DNA from: Tepidanaerobacteraceae bacterium
GTDB taxonomy: Bacteria > Bacillota > Thermosediminibacteria > Thermosediminibacterales > Tepidanaerobacteraceae
Assembly: GCA_024655905.1 (NCBI GenBank)
Contig: JANLFP010000005.1
Location: forward strand, 62,001 to 126,000
Direction: 5' to 3'
DNA: 64,000 bases
A program made the position numbers and the translations under genes. This document shows positions 61,385 through 64,000 of the stretch, piece after piece (within the stretch, counting starts at the first letter, position 1; each line of letters opens with the position of its first letter). The notes below the pieces were generated by a model. The model saw only the letters and a program-made list of their open reading frames with translations, had not been told where the DNA came from and did no database searches.

Positions 61385-61588
61385 CTAATTTTTGCGGATC
61401 TCCTTTTTCATATATTCTTCACCGACGTGAAGCATCACGATTGCCCTATCATCGACAATGGGATTGCCCGCGGGATCCACAGCACCGATGGCCATCTCTT
61501 CATTGAAATGAATTGAAATGGATTTTAGCCATATACCCGTGATTACATCGGAAAAAAACTGTACGGTGCCATATGCCTGAGTTTTCAA
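61385..61588 (-). CDS. Hypothetical protein (67 aa)
   Basis: 67 codons from TTG 61588 (AAGG immediately before it, poor). Sequence FNEEMAIGAVDPAGNPIVDDRAIVMLHVGEEYMKK does not match a family I know. It might be the C-terminal fragment of a longer lost protein. The 200 nt to manC hold nothing else. Confidence 0.35.
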   Translation of the reverse strand: MKTQAYGTVQFFSDVITGIWLKSISIHFNEEMAIGAVDPAGNPIVDDRAIVMLHVGEEYMKKEIRKN

Positions 61589-61652
61589 CCTTCAGCTCAG
61601 GCCTGCTGTTTTAAAGAATAGTTTTTGACAAAAACAGGCAAAATATGGTTTA

Positions 61653-63377
61653 TTAAAGTCTTTTCACATCATGCTTTACCAATACTTTTTTTCCATGAAA
61701 CACCACTGCTACTTCCAACGCTTCTTTAATTCCAGAGGCCGCAAGTTCGGCGGTATAATTCATTTTCTTAATCTGTTCCAGAGCTTCATCCGCCTTTGCT
61801 TCAAGCGCCTGCTCATCACCGCTTCTTACTGTCTTGAATTCCATGATAACTCCCTTTTTTGTGCCGTCTTTCGGTATTATCATGACATCAGGCCTGCCTT
61901 CTCCGGATTCTCTGTTTGATTTTATTTTATATTTTGCTTCTATGTTTACAAGAAGCCCCAGAATAAAGGCGTGGTAGAAGTTTTCCGCCGAGTTTTCCCC
62001 TACGTCGAAGTAGCTGAAGGTCTTCTCCACCAGGTATTGAAAGCCTTCTTTGAATTTTTCTATGTCCCCTTCTACCATTTCTTTCAGAAGCTCTTTTATT
62101 TTGTCCGATGTTACTTCTTCGCTCTCAAACCAGGTGGATATTATGTCGCGGTATAGTTTCAGTATTTCTTTGTTTGGAACTTTTAGGTCGCATATCGTAT
62201 CTCCGTATTCGCTATGGCGCAGGTTGACCGGCTTTAGATATCCGCTCACCAAGAGCATGCTCCAGAGCACTTCTTCGCTGATTATTTTTCTGTTTCTTAT
62301 ATCTCTGAAATTGGTGTCGGTATTTATGACTTCGTCTTTAATCTTTCCGCCTTCTATGAGAGTCTGTATCTTCTTTTTGACACTGCTTGCTGTCTTTGTC
62401 AAGACATCCCTTATGATATCGTTGCTGCTGGTGTTCACCCAGTAAGGTTGAAGTTTCTTCTGCTTCACATAGTTCAAGATAGACCATGGATTATAGATTA
62501 TCGTGTTATCTCCGAATATGTATCCGTTGTACCATTCTTTTACATCGTCAATACTTGAATCCATATTATAGTAGTTAAGGATACCTTCCACTTCTTCTTC
62601 GACAAATCCGAATTTATCGGCAAAAGCATTGTTAATCACCGAATAAACTTCTATGTTGTTAAAACCGGAGAATATGCTCTCTTTGGCCACCCTATATATG
62701 CCCGTAATAACTGCTGTTTTCAGGTTGGGGTTGCCTTTCAAACCGCTGCCCAGAAAATTTCTCATGAAGTCTATAATATCATCATAATAGCCGCATATGT
62801 AGCCATGGTTGATCGGCGTGTCGTACTCGTCAATCAAGACTATGACTTCTTTTTGGTAGTACTCATAAAGCAACCTTGTCAGCAATTTAAGACTATTTTT
62901 ATACCATACATCACTGGCCTTTGCGTCAATGATATCCCAGAATAACTTTTTATCTGTTTCCTTGATTTTGTCAGACTTTAATATATAATCGTGCCGCTTA
63001 TATTCCTCAGTGAGCTGTATCTTTAAACTCTCAAAACAACTTTGAAAACTTTTTTCCTTCACGTCCTTAAAAGTGAGGTTCACCACAGGATATATGCCCT
63101 GTTCCTTTGTATAAGCGTCCCCCTGCCGCCAGATTTTTAAATCTTTGAAAAGGCGGCTGTTGTCTTCCCCGGTTTTTTCGAAAAAATACCGCAGCATGGA
63201 TAGGTTGAGGGTTTTCCCGAACCGGCGGGGACGGGTTATGAGTTTTACCTTTGATATATCATCGATTATTTCTTTGATAAAAAGAGACTTGTCTACAAAA
63301 TACCCGTTGCTCACAATCATGTCTCTAAAGTCATCTATTCCTATGGGTATCCCCTTTTTCCTATCCATATTTTCCAC
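61653..63377 (-). CDS. AAA-ATPase-like / PD-(D/E)XK nuclease fusion (DUF1703 type)
   Basis: About 574 aa. N-terminal AAA-ATPase-like domain (IPIGIDDFRDMIVSNGYFVDKSLFIKEI, P-loop-like RPRRFGKTLNLSML, VLIDEYDTPI). C-terminal DUF1703 nuclease-fold region with EFKTVRSGDEQALEAKADEALEQI. These occur in many copies in anaerobes and have no settled role; defence or selfish roles are guessed. GTG 63377 has GGGG 9 nt upstream and is preferred over ATG 63386. AT-richer than its neighbours. Confidence 0.9.
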   Translation of the reverse strand: MENMDRKKGIPIGIDDFRDMIVSNGYFVDKSLFIKEIIDDISKVKLITRPRRFGKTLNLSMLRYFFEKTGEDNSRLFKDLKIWRQGDAYTKEQGIYPVVNLTFKDVKEKSFQSCFESLKIQLTEEYKRHDYILKSDKIKETDKKLFWDIIDAKASDVWYKNSLKLLTRLLYEYYQKEVIVLIDEYDTPINHGYICGYYDDIIDFMRNFLGSGLKGNPNLKTAVITGIYRVAKESIFSGFNNIEVYSVINNAFADKFGFVEEEVEGILNYYNMDSSIDDVKEWYNGYIFGDNTIIYNPWSILNYVKQKKLQPYWVNTSSNDIIRDVLTKTASSVKKKIQTLIEGGKIKDEVINTDTNFRDIRNRKIISEEVLWSMLLVSGYLKPVNLRHSEYGDTICDLKVPNKEILKLYRDIISTWFESEEVTSDKIKELLKEMVEGDIEKFKEGFQYLVEKTFSYFDVGENSAENFYHAFILGLLVNIEAKYKIKSNRESGEGRPDVMIIPKDGTKKGVIMEFKTVRSGDEQALEAKADEALEQIKKMNYTAELAASGIKEALEVAVVFHGKKVLVKHDVKRL

Positions 63378-63625
63378 TTGCGGCATCCCCTTTCTTTTCC
63401 GTAAATCCTTTGATTTTATTATATCCTATAACATTTCATGATACAACTTTTTTATAGCCACCCTTGATTTTTGGATAATATAAAACCCTGGCCAGCAGAG
63501 TTGCTCTCAAGCTCTTGCGCCGTCAATCCCGTAGAATAATTAAACCGACGCCCCAGCCAAATACCCATCTAATACCAACATTAAATAGTATTCCTGTAAT
63601 AATTTAAAATGAAAATCGTAATTGA
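63378..63625. other. Intergenic, nothing recognised
   Basis: Between the AAA-ATPase gene and the end of the next upstream gene. No promoter with both boxes, no terminator and no convincing short frame was seen. Confidence 0.4.
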
Positions 63626-64000
63626 TTAACCGATTTTAGTATTTTCGTACACAGATACATTCATCCTGTTGATTTCAAAAGTCCCCGTGTCCTCAAAAGC
63701 CGGAATAGGTTTGCCCAGCATCAGGTCATTGAGCCTTCTTACAACCAGCTCACCCCATAATCTGGGCCTCTGGGCGATTACCGATACGAGCTTTCCCTCT
63801 TTTATCAACCTTACAGTATCGGGAGTTTTATCAAACCCCACGCACTTTACACCTGTTTTCAGCTCATCATGCAGCTTTTCCACCAGCAACCACGCTTCTG
63901 AGTCCAGGCACACAAAACAATCAAAACCCGAATGCCTGCTTATAATGTTCTTCAAATTTTTAATCCTGTTATTTATATTCCCCGCATCCGATAAATCAAT
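63626..64000 (-). CDS. Periplasmic-binding-protein-fold protein, C-terminal part (partial)
   Basis: The last 124 codons of a gene that runs off the window. The piece resembles the C-terminal lobe of LacI/ribose-type binding proteins: FVCLDSEAWLLVEKL, VGFDKTPDTVRLIKEGKLVSVIAQRPRLWGELVVRRLNDLMLG. It could be a sugar-binding protein of an ABC transporter or a two-component sensor input. The 5' part is needed to decide. Confidence 0.75.
   Translation of the reverse strand: MDLSDAGNINNRIKNLKNIISRHSGFDCFVCLDSEAWLLVEKLHDELKTGVKCVGFDKTPDTVRLIKEGKLVSVIAQRPRLWGELVVRRLNDLMLGKPIPAFEDTGTFEINRMNVSVYENTKIG

Noticed and set aside
1-64000. CRISPR arrays, insertion sequences, prophage or toxin-antitoxin loci
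   Set aside because: No regularly spaced repeats, transposase or integrase genes, phage genes or recognisable TA pairs were seen.

Overview
The window reads as the chromosome of an anaerobic, spore-forming, acetogenic or syntrophic Firmicute (class Clostridia). The evidence is a full clostridial-type Wood-Ljungdahl gene order, an [FeFe]-hydrogenase, a CwlD spore-cortex amidase, YlqG/YlqH-like flagellar-type proteins, strong GGAGG ribosome binding sites and AT-rich intergenic DNA. Similarity to Thermosediminibacterales (Tepidanaerobacter-like) is my inference from gene content only. No CRISPR array, insertion sequence, prophage or rRNA gene is visible.

Layout. 1-16.3 kb, minus strand: carbon-fixation block. 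In transcription order it holds a multi-cluster ferredoxin, CO dehydrogenase (acsA/cooS), CooC, formyl-THF synthetase, a DUF166-like protein, FchA, FolD, MetV, MetF, dihydrolipoamide dehydrogenase, a second CooC, AcsD and AcsC (cut by the window edge). A single-polypeptide [FeFe]-hydrogenase lies just upstream with its own promoter and terminator. Two promoters in this block (8.66 and 14.2 kb) share a 19-bp palindrome at identical spacing from a TATAAT box. 16.5-23.3 kb: metal and corrinoid supply, with a FecBCD/BtuFCD-type ABC transporter, FmdE, a methyltransferase remnant, CbiM, a PDGLE protein, CbiO and CbiQ. Two copies of an unrecognised structured leader RNA sit behind perfect sigma-A promoters, one before the hydrogenase and one before cbiM. 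23.3-30.4 kb: cell-envelope and division genes (DUF3866, MraY-like, GT2, SteB-like, SteA-like), with a divergent AlkP-fold membrane protein.

30.5-37.1 kb: branched-chain amino-acid ABC transporter (LivFGMHK), then a purine permease under a guanine riboswitch and a PurBox-like operator, then carA. 38.3-43.8 kb: YlqG/YlqH-like genes, a SHOCT/DUF2089 pair, a Fur-controlled 32-aa peptide, tRNA-Val and tRNA-Ala, signal peptidase I, CwlD, UbiX and an LpdD-like protein. 44.4-46.3 kb: ammonium transporter behind an array of five related operator-like repeats. 47.3-51.4 kb: mannose-family PTS operon with a SIS-domain protein and a GntR regulator.

51.7-57 kb: endonuclease Q, a decayed stretch, then an amino-acid catabolism unit (YheO-like regulator missing its N-terminus, RidA, threonine dehydratase, DAACS symporter). 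57-64 kb: MFS exporter, a small Cys-rich protein, a capA gene interrupted by one in-frame amber codon, mannose-1-phosphate guanylyltransferase, an AAA-ATPase/PD-(D/E)XK protein and the C-terminal part of a periplasmic-binding-protein-fold protein at the window end.

Most notable: the paired structured leaders, the shared Wood-Ljungdahl promoter palindrome, the Fur-regulated micropeptide, the amt repeat array and the fused hydrogenase.
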